Assembly (NCBI GenBank): GCA_036159995.1
Contig: JAYYEI010000060.1
Coordinates: 62,001 to 126,000, forward strand
Source of the DNA: UBA8752 sp036159995
Lineage (GTDB): Bacteria; Bacteroidota; Bacteroidia; Flavobacteriales_D; Sanyastnellaceae
Direction: 5' to 3'
DNA: 64,000 nt
Shown: positions 28,301 through 35,192 of the stretch, one piece after another
Layout of the letters: the number at the start of each line of letters is the position of its first letter
Position numbering within the stretch: position 1 is the first letter of the stretch
Notes under the pieces: generated by a model
The model's input: only the letters and a program-made list of their open reading frames with translations
Told to the model about the DNA's origin: nothing
Databases searched by the model: none
Translations under genes and position numbers: made by a program

Positions 28301-30008
28301 CGACGTGCTCGTTGGCTGGGAACGCACAAGTTCCGTCATCGGTCAGGGCATCCGCATCATAATTGCAGGCCGTGGCGTCCAAACACCCAGGGTTGGAAGA
28401 GGACAGCACGGTCGGAATTCCCACAGCCTGGAGGCCAGCATCGGTTGCTGCCTGAGCCGCTGCGGAATTGAAGTAGTAGATGTAACCGATGGCCGCAGCC
28501 TCGAGGGACCACCATTCCGTGACATCCGGAAGGATGCTGTTTGGCAGGCTGGCCAGCAACATCACAGATGTGCCGCTCGTGTATTGGTTCAAGTCCAAGG
28601 TCACGCCGGTGCAGGCGGTCAGAACGGAAGCATAGCCCAAACCGTCCATATCGTTACCAGAAATGGCAAGGTTGTTGGCCTGTCCGGCCACGACCCCGGA
28701 GGACCAGGGAGCGCCATTGACCAGCACCTGTGTGATGCCGTAGAAGTGGTTGTTGGAGACGGTCACGCTTTCGGTGTTGTCCCCCAGCGAAATCGCCGTG
28801 CCGGACACGCCGTGGATCTCGTTGCCATCGATCAAGATGTTGGACGGCGAGTTGATGGGATCCGCATTGCCCCAGCACAGGATGCCGTACGACAACGGCG
28901 AGCTGTTTCCAGGATTGGACAAGGCCATTCCACTGATGTCGTTGTTGAGGATGGACACATTGGACGCGCCGGGGTTGACCGTGATTCCAGAGTACGTGCT
29001 CGCATCCCCGACAAGGTTGAAGTTGCTGATGGTCACACCGTCCACATCAGAGGCGATGGAAATTCCGACACCAAGGCCGGAGACATTGAGGGTGCTCCCA
29101 TTTCCATCGATGCTGATGGACTTGTCAACCGTGATGCTTTCCTCGAGGGTGCTCCCGGTGGACACTTGGATGACATCGCCAGGAGATGCAGCATCCAAGG
29201 CACTCTGCAATGTGGCATGGCCTGTTGAAGCGGTGACATTCAGGACGTCGTAACAGTCGAAGGTGCAGGAACCGTCATCCTCGGTGGCGGCCTCGTTGTA
29301 ATTGCATCCGTTGCTGTCCGTGCATCCAGCGATGGCGCAAGACACCGTCTGGAAGCCGAAGGTGTTTTCAATCAGCTGGGACTGATCTCCGTTGGGGAAA
29401 ATCTGGATGTAGAACTGCCCGCTGAGGTCACCGTCCGTGGTGGCCTGCGCGAGGAGCACCTTCTGGTCGGCACCAGAAATGCCATTGGCGCTGCTCGGCA
29501 GAATGTACCATCCCCCACCAATGGGAGAGCTGATGTCCACATTTCCACCCGCGCCGAATCCGACCTCCCAGGAGGCCACGTTAGGGTCAACGAGAACAGA
29601 TACGTCCGTCTCTCCAATACCCAAATCCGGCTGCTGGTCGATGCCGATGGTCACCCAACTGTCATATTGGACATTCTCGAGACCGGGCATAGTGTAGAAC
29701 AGGGGGTTGATGGCCGCAGGAGTTGTTCCACCCAGCCCGTCCTGATAGAAGGACGTGGTGGTGTTGAGGAACAACGGATCTGTGGCATCTCCAATCACGG
29801 CGGACACGAAGTCATCCGTGGATGGGGTGGTGAGATACACCCGATAGGTGGTTAGACCTCCGACCACATCCGTGGCCACGGTCTCCACCGAGAGCGAGAA
29901 TCCCGCCACGTCTCCAGTGGACTGGAAACAGGCGTTCTGGGCATTCGCGGTGCCAAAGAAGGTCACCAGCAAACAAGCGAGGGAGTACAGTTGAAAGCGC
30001 ATGTTCAT
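19341..30008 (-). CDS. giant (3555 aa) secreted Cys-rich repeat protein with HYR, beta-helix and dockerin-like tail
   Basis: Signal peptide MNMRFQLYSLACLLVTFFG..ANAQ. Order from the N-terminus: an unnamed ~190-residue module (copy 1, DNA 29330-29925); a Cys repeat; a right-handed beta-helix region (28400-29250: LQSALDAASPGDVIQV, IDGNGSTLNVSG, SNVSILNNDISG); Cys repeats; module 2 (27595-28155); four HYR-like units (26640-27590); module 3 (25990-26555); about 21 Cys repeats (23960-25985); module 4 (23355-23930); eight HYR-like units (20900-23270, one with a ~149-residue insertion); Cys repeats; module 5 (20105-20665); eight Cys repeats; and a tail DLNGDGTINVNDLLDFF bracketed by two cysteines. 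About 37 repeats of GC-x2-x-A-x-NY..A..DDGSC in all. No T9SS type A or B tail is recognisable. Probably a surface adhesin or calcium- and disulfide-stabilised stalk; ligand unknown. Monocistronic, with its own terminator. Confidence 0.9.
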   Translation of the reverse strand: MNMRFQLYSLACLLVTFFGTANAQNACFQSTGDVAGFSLSVETVATDVVGGLTTYRVYLTTPSTDDFVSAVIGDATDPLFLNTTTSFYQDGLGGTTPAAINPLFYTMPGLENVQYDSWVTIGIDQQPDLGIGETDVSVLVDPNVASWEVGFGAGGNVDISSPIGGGWYILPSSANGISGADQKVLLAQATTDGDLSGQFYIQIFPNGDQSQLIENTFGFQTVSCAIAGCTDSNGCNYNEAATEDDGSCTFDCYDVLNVTASTGHATLQSALDAASPGDVIQVSTGSTLEESITVDKSISIDGNGSTLNVSGLGVGISIASDVDGVTISNFNLVGDASTYSGITVNPGASNVSILNNDISGMALSNPGNSSPLSYGILCWGNADPINSPSNILIDGNEIHGVSGTAISLGDNTESVTVSNNHFYGITQVLVNGAPWSSGVVAGQANNLAISGNDMDGLGYASVLTACTGVTLDLNQYTSGTSVMLLASLPNSILPDVTEWWSLEAAAIGYIYYFNSAAAQAATDAGLQAVGIPTVLSSSNPGCLDATACNYDADALTDDGTCAFPANEHVDCDGNCIADADGDGVCDGLEVSGCTDATACNYSNTATDDNGSCSFCCGETSSDNALYGLEQEIVAFDGIPGMRTYRFYITTPNADDLVSAVSGDENNPTIVSTTTSFYQDELGGAFPNGINPTLYDAFPSLQYDSWMTIGIDQAPDLAGGESAIGFAEAESWTTEFENGESFAIDGFFGGAWYATSDFTNGVSGEDQRVLLAQLTTDGELSGQFYVQVFANGEAEGLGDLVMLSFGPHVDTVAPSFVDFPADVTVGCDDALPTADIQAEDLCSELSVSLEEVTSGDGCLTTVARTYTATDAAGNSTSSTWTISVVDDAAPVFSAPADITVNCGDDISPASLGEVTSATDCNGYTISFNDATMFEMDPCIGEKIARTWRVADDCGNEAIDIQIITIVDAAAPSFAQVPADTTISCDAVVPTSDVVAQDDCGSVTVSSSDETLDGECAGSATILRTFTAVDPCGNSSQYVQTITVIDTVAPVFTSVPADLTVGVYDDMPSSSAEASDNCSNVTVLQSEVTDASANDFALVIRTFTAVDACGNSTTATQTITVLEALGCTDAFACNYDAVATADDGSCDYCSCDGVYPASGPYNLDIDTIEDGIDGMTTYQVYVTLESADDFLSAVTGDSGNPTYIRTSTSFHQDPLGAASAHGINGMLYDAFPPLVYDSWVTVGLTSTADPAAGEGEVTLVEGESWVSAFEAGGNIELSGTYGGGWFSLNGSSNGAAGDDLRVLIGQFTTDGVFSGQVYVQVFPNGDGDNMQFQTLRWGEPQCGCQLEDACNYDLTTAYTDNDNCLYPEDLYGAPHFNCDGVCLNDLDGDGVCDEDEVPGCTDDTACNFSDVATDDDGTCWYADYGYNCDGTCIGDADFDGICDLNEVQGCNNEGACNFDPAATENDGSCTFDCYGCTNATAANYEADALLDDGSCVFGGCTDDSASNYSASADFNDGSCEYPGCTDPFACNFDLDANVDDGSCDTTSCAGCTNNIACNYDETATLNDGSCEFFSCRGCTSADAFNYDETATVDDGSCLFGGCTDTDADNYDATVDFNDGSCEYGGCTDPQACNFFIGANVDDGSCEFTTCAGCMVTFACNYDPTATIQDDSACDFTTCCGDPAADNYEDGVADFLTYGCTYGGSAPSIEFVGCELPFACNFGDTENDCEFSSCAGCTDPAACNYDADATIPVTCLYAADFYGVDYVDCDGNCLNDANANGLCDETEVTGCTNPVACNYTDGATFDDGSCDTTSCAGCTDAAACNYDAAASINDGSCDYASCSGCTDATACNYDATATTDDGGCVFPASAFVDCDGDCLNDSNANGICDEQEVLGCTDLEACNFDINATFDDGSCESTSCAGCTVATACNYDAVATLNDGSCDFTSCLGCTDVQACNFDGDATQNDGSCVFPEPEYDCEGECLVDSDGDGICDAFDGNFDGCMDELACNYEPLADNDDGSCDFCSCSGYTTDLPGYGVDVEEVAVNGIPGYNTYRVYITTPNATDKVSAVTGQSENPMFIETTGDFYQHPNGGAFPNGINPILFDFVPEIQYDSWFTIGIDGVPNTALGQGSVQGLPEPQPWSAPFEAGNGFVIDDIIGSGWFVNPDVTNGIAGDDHRVLLAQLTTNGELNGQFYVQVFPEGINLNQERVTLTFGGSQCGCMDIEACNYSSTAIIDDESCYYPQFGYGCGDVCLFDDEAPTFTEVPEDETVSCTASIEVNYPAASDNCSAELSYSYFDEIVDGPCGETYNIIRTYVVSDVFGHSDTTSHIIHVVDEQAPIFTNVPADATLECGDPLPTNLAVAVDNCNGVTITYVDEMTETGCGGTGTLLRTWSAEDACGNVSTATTTYTIEDTTAPAIENVPADVTLSCEDEYDFPMPTASDACGTVDLTEEMTTQAGTCANQYTLIRTFTAMDACGNFSQAIQAVTVVDETAPAFSGLPADTTLECGESIPAAAVTADDLCSGAINVTFSDVEITLDACTYQVVRTFSAEDDCGNTATHDWTITFEDTTAPTFTVPADVTLDCSADTTPAGAGDVVDAADACAVAPTVSHSDVVTDGQFSLDGLTADIRVELRLNNLAAFPRVLEATGVTIGDGVELDLDDQVSNPINLRGALSVDIAGDQIGLSVLDVIGSESYDYIEVRISNMSGAGLVGAVLGANGLFVDASTAEYSQSVSSEEIVLSWTEVAGGMMSITNGGTASMTAQGASNCISANIITRTWTVTDACGNSSSAQQVITLEDMTAPVFDFTPADQTLDCSDDYALEMATATDACSGVAVTYADSESFPCDGSRVIERTFTAIDGCGNVSTHVQTISFLDTTAPVFTSTPEDLALECSEELSVTEATASDDCGSVTVTYSDETVQGDCAGDFTVLRTFTAEDGCGNSATHLQTIVFTDNTAPVVISTPADTSYQVVAGQSIPVDLPEAEDACDAVTITFVDVCTEQGLGGYAATRTFTIADDCGNSTEVAQVITVTFALGCDDPAALNFDPEAMAGDGSCLYAGCTNPEALNYNPLADEDDGSCVVADIVGCMDPSACNYFEPANVDDGSCDYCSCINAPVIDGYSIELETVAEDAIPGMTTYRLYVTMVNPTDVLSSVVGEDGLETYINTSTSFYQDPFGGVLGQVINPILFGIQPALEYDSYVTIGLTQAPNLSAGEVEVTAVQSEDANWIEPFEAGGNITIDGSFGGAWFTLNGATNAQAGDDLRVLLGQFTTSGALSGQISLQVFPEGNGENDLVMTFPIGNPGCGCTDESACNYVDGATNDDGSCTYTDIYDCDGETCMNDGDGDGICDELEVAGCTNPNALNYDASATDEDGTCMLLGCTDPEADNYDATANVDGECSYPMEGCTDAAAVNYDDTALVDDGTCLFLGCMDPEADNYDPTANVAGFCAYPTEGCTDAAAANYDDNALIDDGSCLYPGCTDETALNYDPNANFDSGCILSLEGCTDPQAENYNPLANTNDGSCEYTPPCPGDLNGDGTINVNDLLDFFQIYGSDCPQ
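19440..20100 (-). repeat. C-terminal cluster of eight Cys repeats
   Basis: Eight in-frame units of about 63-96 nt encoding GCTD..A.NYD..A...DG.C near the C-terminus of the giant protein, directly before the dockerin-like tail. Period stays a multiple of three. Confidence 0.85.
20900..23270 (-). repeat. eight tandem HYR-like units
   Basis: Each unit of about 80 residues runs TAPVF...PAD.T..C......A.D.C..V.VTYSDE......RTFTA.D.CGN......QTI.V.D, the HYR (hyalin repeat) pattern with an Ig-like fold. The fifth unit is split by about 149 extra residues (21718-22165). A second block of four units lies at 26640-27590. Confidence 0.8.
23960..25985 (-). repeat. central array of about 21 Cys repeats
   Basis: Tandem in-frame units encoding GC..D..ACNYD..AT..DGSC, some followed by a DCDGNCLND.DGDGICDE.E insert that looks calcium-binding. 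Several units are degenerate (for example CCGDPAADNY and GCELPFACNFGD). The stretch 24110-25220 is colinear with the partial gene at 62868-64000. Confidence 0.85.
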
Positions 30009-30022
30009 GCAGTTAAGCGCAT

Positions 30023-30030
30023 CTAAGATA
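30023..30030 (-). promoter_or_regulatory. putative -7 box (TATCTTAG) for the giant gene
   Basis: Minus-strand TATCTTAG, 14 nt before the ATG at 30008, in a distinctly AT-rich 140-nt divergent intergenic region. One mismatch to TAnnTTTG. Confidence 0.35.
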
Positions 30031-30133
30031 GCTCATTTGTCCAAGACTTCTACAGTTTCATCTAAGTTTTTTTCTGTTTCGTCGTCATTTTAAACACTTA
30101 CAGGCAGCTCAGGGCCCTCCCCTTTCCCCGGTC

Positions 30134-30141
30134 TACCTTTG
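30134..30141 (+). promoter_or_regulatory. -7 box (TACCTTTG) for ffh
   Basis: Perfect TAnnTTTG, 8 nt before the ffh ATG at 30150. Confidence 0.6.
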
Positions 30142-30149
30142 CCGTCCCC

Positions 30150-31511
30150 ATGTTCGAGAACCTCAGCGACCGCTTCGAAAAAGCCTTCCAGCGCATCAAA
30201 GGCGAGGCCACGATCACCGAAGCCAACATTGCCGAAACCACCAAGGAAATCCGCCGTGCCCTCGTCGAGGCGGATGTGAACTACAGCGTCGCCAAACGCT
30301 TCGCCAATCGGGTCAAGGACAAGGCCGTCGGCCAGGAGGTCCTCACCTCCGTGCGCCCGGGCCAGCTTCTCGTGAAAATCACGCAGGAAGAGCTCGCCGA
30401 ATTCATGGGCGGCCAACACGCAGACCTCAACCTCAAAGGCAAGCCCGGTGTCATCCTCATGAGCGGTTTGCAGGGCTCCGGAAAGACCACACACACCGCC
30501 AAACTCGCGCTGCACCTCCAGTCCAAGCAGGGCAAGCGCCCTTTGCTCGTCGCCTGCGATGTCTACCGTCCCGCGGCCATAGACCAGCTGGAGGTCATGG
30601 GCAAGCGCGTCGGGGCGGACGTGTTTACCCTACGGGAAGAGAAAAACCCAGTGGCCATTGCCGAAGCCGCCATGCGGCATGCCCGGAGCCACGGCAACGA
30701 TGTCGTCATCATCGACACCGCCGGCCGTTTGGCGGTGGACGAGGACATGATGGACGAAATCGCCCGGATCAAGGAGGCCGTCCAACCCAGCGAGACCCTC
30801 TTCGTGGTGGACGCCATGACCGGTCAGGACGCCGTGCGGACGGCGCAAGCCTTCCACGAACGCATCGCCTTCGACGGGGTCATCCTCACCAAGATGGACG
30901 GCGACACCCGCGGCGGTGCGGCCCTGTCCATTCGGGAGGAGACGGGCAAGCCCATCAAGTTCATCGGCACGGGCGAGAAGCCCGAGGCCCTCGAGCCGTT
31001 CCACCCCGACCGGATGGCCCAGCGCATCCTCGGGATGGGCGATGTGGTCACCCTCGTCGAGAAAGCCCAGGAGCAGTTCGACGAGGCCCAGGCCAAGAAG
31101 CTCGAGAAGAAGATCCGCAAGAACAGCTTCGACTTCGAGGATTTCCTGGAACAGGTCCAGCAAATCAAGAAGATGGGCAACGTCAAGGATCTCCTCGCCA
31201 TGGTGCCGGGCATGGGCAAGGCCCTGCGGGGGATTGACATCGACGACGACGCGTTCAAGCACATCGAGGCCATCATCCGGTCGATGACCCCCGATGAACG
31301 CCAGCATCCCGAGAAGCTCAATGGCAGCCGGAAAACCCGCATTGCCAAGGGCAGCGGCACCTCAGTCCAAGAAGTCAACCAGCTGCTCAAGCAGTTCGGC
31401 GAGATGAAGAAGATGATGAAGATGATGAATGCCGGCGGCGGACGCCGGCGCGGATTGGGTGGCATGATGGGCCGCGGCGCCATGCCCGGCGGAATGCGCA
31501 TGCCACGATGA
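30150..31511 (+). CDS. ffh: signal recognition particle protein Ffh (SRP54)
   Basis: GTPase that, with 4.5S RNA, targets nascent membrane proteins to FtsY and the translocon. 453 residues. N domain (MFENLSDRFEKAFQRIKGEA), G domain with P-loop GLQGSGKTT near residue 110, DVYRPAAIDQL, DTAGRL, TKMDGDTRGGAAL and GTGEK, then the M domain (FLEQVQQIKKMGNVKDLLAMVPGMG in parts), ending in a Met/Gly-rich tail. All GTPase motifs are intact. First gene of a compact run ffh-folD-ribD-permease-SGNH hydrolase; the stop overlaps folD by 4 nt. Confidence 0.97.
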   Translation: MFENLSDRFEKAFQRIKGEATITEANIAETTKEIRRALVEADVNYSVAKRFANRVKDKAVGQEVLTSVRPGQLLVKITQEELAEFMGGQHADLNLKGKPGVILMSGLQGSGKTTHTAKLALHLQSKQGKRPLLVACDVYRPAAIDQLEVMGKRVGADVFTLREEKNPVAIAEAAMRHARSHGNDVVIIDTAGRLAVDEDMMDEIARIKEAVQPSETLFVVDAMTGQDAVRTAQAFHERIAFDGVILTKMDGDTRGGAALSIREETGKPIKFIGTGEKPEALEPFHPDRMAQRILGMGDVVTLVEKAQEQFDEAQAKKLEKKIRKNSFDFEDFLEQVQQIKKMGNVKDLLAMVPGMGKALRGIDIDDDAFKHIEAIIRSMTPDERQHPEKLNGSRKTRIAKGSGTSVQEVNQLLKQFGEMKKMMKMMNAGGGRRRGLGGMMGRGAMPGGMRMPR

Positions 31512-32413
31512 GCCACAGGACCATGGAGGACACACGCATCCTAGACGGCAAGGCCCTGTCGGAGACCATCAAGGGGGAAATCGCGGACGAGGTTCGGGAT
31601 TGGGTTGCGGCCGGGAACCCGGCGCCCCATCTGGCCGCCGTGCTGGTCGGTGAGGATGGCGCCAGTCGCACCTATGTCGATCACAAGGTGCGCAGCTGCG
31701 CCCGGGTCGGATTCGAGAGCACCCTCATCCAACGGCCGGCGGACATCACGCAGGAAGAGCTCTTGGAGATCGTGCACGGCCTCAATGACGACCCGGCCAT
31801 CGACGGCTTTATCGTCCAACTTCCCCTCCCCGACCATCTCGACGCCCAAGCGGTGATCGAGTCCGTGGACCCCGCCAAGGATGTGGACGGATTCCATCCC
31901 GTCAACATGGGCAATCTCGCCCTCGGTCTCCCCGGCTTCGTCCCCGCCACGCCGGCCGGCATCATGACGATGCTCGAGCGTTCCGGAATCGACACCCAGG
32001 GCAAGCATGCCGTGGTCATCGGCCGGTCCAGCATCGTCGGCACCCCCATGTCCCTGCTGCTCAGCCGGAGCGGTCAGCCGGGCAACTGCACCGTCACGCT
32101 CTGCCACAGCCGGACGGTCGACCTTGCCGGCCATTGCCGTGAAGCCGACATCTTGGTTGCGGCCGTCGGCCGGCCGGAGATGGTCAAGGGCGAGATGGTC
32201 AAGGAAGGCGCCGTCGTCATCGATGTTGGCATCACCCGCGTGGAAGACCCCAACGCCAAGCGGGGATACCGCCTCAAAGGCGATGTGGATTACGCCGACG
32301 TCGCCCCCAAATGCAGCTGGATCACCCCCGTCCCGGGCGGTGTCGGGCCGATGACCATCGTGAGCCTGCTGCGCAACACCCTTACCGCCGCCCGGGCCAA
32401 GCACCGGGCCTGA
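31508..32413 (+). CDS. folD: methylenetetrahydrofolate dehydrogenase / cyclohydrolase FolD
   Basis: Bifunctional cytosolic enzyme interconverting methylene-, methenyl- and 10-formyl-THF with NADP. 301 residues. Catalytic region TYVDHKVRSC (Y-x3-K motif), DGFIVQLPLP, KDVDGFHPVN, the cofactor loop VIGRSSIVGTPM and the closing PVPGGVGPMT. The ATG at 31508 overlaps the ffh stop (ATGA); a second ATG five codons in (MEDTRIL) is possible. ribD starts 3 nt after its stop, so the genes are cotranscribed. Confidence 0.97.
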   Translation: MSHRTMEDTRILDGKALSETIKGEIADEVRDWVAAGNPAPHLAAVLVGEDGASRTYVDHKVRSCARVGFESTLIQRPADITQEELLEIVHGLNDDPAIDGFIVQLPLPDHLDAQAVIESVDPAKDVDGFHPVNMGNLALGLPGFVPATPAGIMTMLERSGIDTQGKHAVVIGRSSIVGTPMSLLLSRSGQPGNCTVTLCHSRTVDLAGHCREADILVAAVGRPEMVKGEMVKEGAVVIDVGITRVEDPNAKRGYRLKGDVDYADVAPKCSWITPVPGGVGPMTIVSLLRNTLTAARAKHRA

Positions 32414-32416
32414 GCC

Positions 32417-33532
32417 ATGTCAGAGGTCACCCCCCGGGACCGGGAATGGATGGCCGAGGCCCTCGCGCTGGCGCGTCGGGGCCACATCGGCACAGCACCC
32501 AACCCCCGGGTCGGCTGTGTCCTGGTCCAAGATGGCTACATCCTCTCTTCCGGTTGGCATGCCGCCGTCGGCGGTCCCCACGCCGAAGCGGCTGCCCTTC
32601 AGGCGCTCCCACCCGGTGGAGATGCCCGGGGCGCCACGGCCTACGTCACCCTTGAGCCCTGCAGCCACCACGGCCGCACCCCACCCTGCTCGGAGGCCCT
32701 CATTGCCTCCGGCATTGCGCGGTGCGTCGTGGGCATGGTGGATCCGAACCCCATGGTGGCCGGCTCCGGCATTGACCGAATGCGCGCCGCCGGAATCGAA
32801 GTCGCCGTCCTGGACGCGTTTCCCGAAGGCCGCTGGCTCAACCGCCGCTTCCTGAGTGCCATGGAGCGGGGACGGCCCTGGATCATCCTGAAATGCGCCG
32901 TCAGTGCCGATGGATTCATGGACCCACCACGCCAGGGGGGCGAAATGGGCAGTTTGGCCATCACCTCCCCTGCGCTGCGTCGACTCACCCACCACTGGCG
33001 GGCTGAGGAAGGGGCCATCCTCGTGGGGGCGGGCACCGTCGGCACCGATGACCCCGCCCTGAATGTCCGGGAAGCTGAGGGACCCAATCCACTCCGCATT
33101 GTCCTGGACCCTCAAGGACGCACGACTGCAGACCGTCAGGTCTATGCCGATGGCCACTCCACACTCGTGGTGGGTGGCCCCCAAGGACTGGCAGAATCGG
33201 TCGTGCGCCTCGACGCGAACGGCCAGGACGTCCTTCCGCTTCTCGTGGAAAACCTGATGACCCGGGAGGTTCGCTCTATACTGGTCGAGGGCGGTGCCGA
33301 CACTCTCGGTCGCTTCCTCGACGCTGGACTGTGGGACGAACTCCGCTTGTGCCACGCTTCCCATCAGACTGGAGGCGGATTGCCCGCCCCGTCTTGGCCC
33401 GCCGGGGAGGACGCCCTCCTTCGCGGCGAGCATCCTTTTGGCGCGGACCATGTCGAGTACCACGTACATCCGGCCAGTGCTGCCTGGGTCGGAACCCATT
33501 GCCCCCCCACCCTCTCGGTGCCGCTGCCATGA
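32417..33532 (+). CDS. ribD: bifunctional riboflavin biosynthesis protein RibD
   Basis: 371 residues. N-terminal pyrimidine deaminase domain with zinc ligands in HAEAAAL and PCSHHGRTPPCSEAL and NPRVGCVLV; C-terminal reductase domain from about residue 150 (ILKCAVSADGFMDP, ILVGAGTVGTDDPALNVRE, ILVEGGADTLGRFL). Carries out two consecutive steps converting the GTP-derived pyrimidine to 5-amino-6-ribitylaminouracil phosphate. Its flavin product is relevant to the flavin-rich NQR complex encoded further on, but no direct linkage is seen. No FMN riboswitch is seen upstream. Overlaps the next gene by 4 nt. Confidence 0.95.
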   Translation: MSEVTPRDREWMAEALALARRGHIGTAPNPRVGCVLVQDGYILSSGWHAAVGGPHAEAAALQALPPGGDARGATAYVTLEPCSHHGRTPPCSEALIASGIARCVVGMVDPNPMVAGSGIDRMRAAGIEVAVLDAFPEGRWLNRRFLSAMERGRPWIILKCAVSADGFMDPPRQGGEMGSLAITSPALRRLTHHWRAEEGAILVGAGTVGTDDPALNVREAEGPNPLRIVLDPQGRTTADRQVYADGHSTLVVGGPQGLAESVVRLDANGQDVLPLLVENLMTREVRSILVEGGADTLGRFLDAGLWDELRLCHASHQTGGGLPAPSWPAGEDALLRGEHPFGADHVEYHVHPASAAWVGTHCPPTLSVPLP

Positions 33533-34425
33533 TTGCCCTCGCCCTCAGCATTCTGGTGTCCACCCTTCTGTTCAGCTGTTTCCGGCTGTTCCCGAAGTTC
33601 AATGTCCGGCTGGAAGAAGCCGTGGTCCTCAACTACATCGTGGCCGGCTCCGTCGCCATCGGCATTGCAGGACCTTCCCATGCCCTCGGTCGGGTGGCCG
33701 AGCCCAGCTCCCTGGCCGGCGCGGTGATGGGCCTGGCCTTCCTCTACATGTTCAAGAAAATCGGCGAGTGCACCCAGCACCTCGGCATGGGTGTGGTCGC
33801 CATCGCCACCAAGATGTCGATGGTCCTGCCCATGTCCATCTTCATTCTTCTGGATCCAGCCGACCCCTTCACGTGGCCCAAAGCGGCCGCCGTCCTCCTC
33901 GCCTTTCCCGCCGTCTGGCTGGCCAGCAGTCCAAGACGGAGCGCTGACGACCCGGGCATTGACGCGGCGGACGACCGCCCCGACCTGGACTGGACGCTTC
34001 CCGCCATCGTGTTCTTCGGCTCCGGCCTGATTGACTTCGGCTTCGGTTGGTTCTCCTCGGAAGCGCACATGTCGAGCGATGCCGACCGCTTGTCATTTGC
34101 CGCCGTGCCCTTCACCGTGGCCGCCCTCATCGGGCTGCTCCGGTGGGCCTTCACTCCATCGGCCAAACCCGTCCTCAGCCGCGCCACGGTCCTTGGGGGG
34201 ATCATTCTTGGGGTCATCAACGTCGGCTCCCTCTTCTTCCTGCTCTCGGCCTATGAGAGCATGCCGTTCCCCCGTTCCGCCATCGTACCGTCCAACAACC
34301 TCGGCATTGTCCTCGCCACCTCGCTGGCCGGCATCGCCTTCTTCAAGGAACGTCCCGACGGCCGGAACATCCTCGGGTGGGGCCTCGCCACGACGGCGCT
34401 CGTGCTCCTGCTCCTGCCGGATTGA
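33529..34425 (+). CDS. DMT/EamA-type permease
   Basis: 298 residues, about nine to ten membrane helices. Begins MIALALSILVSTLLFSCFRL and ends with YESMPFPRSAIVPSNNLGIV and a final pair of helices, the layout of drug/metabolite (EamA-like) transporters. The two halves show the inverted repeat typical of the family. Substrate unknown. The ATG at 33529 overlaps the ribD stop (ATGA), so the protein could move a flavin-related or nucleotide-related compound, but this is only suggested by context. Confidence 0.8.
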   Translation: MIALALSILVSTLLFSCFRLFPKFNVRLEEAVVLNYIVAGSVAIGIAGPSHALGRVAEPSSLAGAVMGLAFLYMFKKIGECTQHLGMGVVAIATKMSMVLPMSIFILLDPADPFTWPKAAAVLLAFPAVWLASSPRRSADDPGIDAADDRPDLDWTLPAIVFFGSGLIDFGFGWFSSEAHMSSDADRLSFAAVPFTVAALIGLLRWAFTPSAKPVLSRATVLGGIILGVINVGSLFFLLSAYESMPFPRSAIVPSNNLGIVLATSLAGIAFFKERPDGRNILGWGLATTALVLLLLPD

Positions 34426-34430
34426 GGCAA

Positions 34431-35189
34431 ATGCCGTTCCTTGAGCCCATGCGGTTTGCGATTCCCCTCTTGTGCCTCCTGCTCACCTCCTGTCTGGTGT
34501 CACGCGAGGATCCGCCATCGCCTCCCACCACGGCTCCGACTCCGGCCCCACCGCAGCCTGACCCGGTAACGGGAGCCGCACCGGATACAGTGCGCTACCT
34601 CGCCCTCGGCGACAGCTACACCATCGGCGAAAGTGTTCCGGACATCGGAGACTGGCCGAACCAGCTAGTGGACTCCCTGTCCCTGCGTCTGCCTGACACC
34701 CATTTCGAACCGGCCCACATCATCGCCACCACCGGATGGACCACGGCAAACCTGAGCAATGCCATGGACGCCCAACAGATCGACACCTCGACCTTCGACC
34801 TGGTGTCGCTCCTCATCGGCGTCAACAACCAATACCAAGGTCTGCCGCTGGACGCCTACGAGGTGGAATTCCAAGCCTTGCTCGAGCGGGCCGTCAACCT
34901 CGCCGATGGCCGGGATGACCGCGTCTTTGTGGTGAGCATTCCCGACTACAGCTACACGCCCTTCGGCCAAGGCAACCAGTCATCGATTACCATGGAACTG
35001 GCCCAATTCAATGCCGCCTGCTCCACACTGACCGTCCAAGCAGGCATTGCCCATTATGACATCACGGGAATCAGCCAGCAGTGGAATCCAATCTGGGTGG
35101 CTCCGGACGGCCTGCACCCCAGCGGGGCCCAATACGCGGCTTGGGTGGCCTCCTTTGCCGATGGCGTCGAGGCTCAGTTGCTTGATTGA
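34431..35189 (+). CDS. SGNH/GDSL hydrolase lipoprotein
   Basis: 252 residues. Lipoprotein signal MPFLEPMRFAIPLLCLLLTSC with lipidated C21, then a proline-rich linker. SGNH blocks: YLALGDSYTIGES (nucleophile S62), LIGVNNQYQG (Asn) and DGLHPSGAQY (Asp-His). Enzymes of this type hydrolyse esters, often acetyl groups on sugars or lipids. It could start at ATG 34431 or 34449 (MRFAIPL). It is the last gene of the ffh run, 5 nt after the permease, and converges with the GIN-domain gene. Confidence 0.9.
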   Translation: MPFLEPMRFAIPLLCLLLTSCLVSREDPPSPPTTAPTPAPPQPDPVTGAAPDTVRYLALGDSYTIGESVPDIGDWPNQLVDSLSLRLPDTHFEPAHIIATTGWTTANLSNAMDAQQIDTSTFDLVSLLIGVNNQYQGLPLDAYEVEFQALLERAVNLADGRDDRVFVVSIPDYSYTPFGQGNQSSITMELAQFNAACSTLTVQAGIAHYDITGISQQWNPIWVAPDGLHPSGAQYAAWVASFADGVEAQLLD

Positions 35190-35192
35190 GGA

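Noticed and set aside
32400..32420. FMN riboswitch before ribD
   Set aside because: ribD follows folD by 3 nt and there is no leader in which the RNA element could fit.
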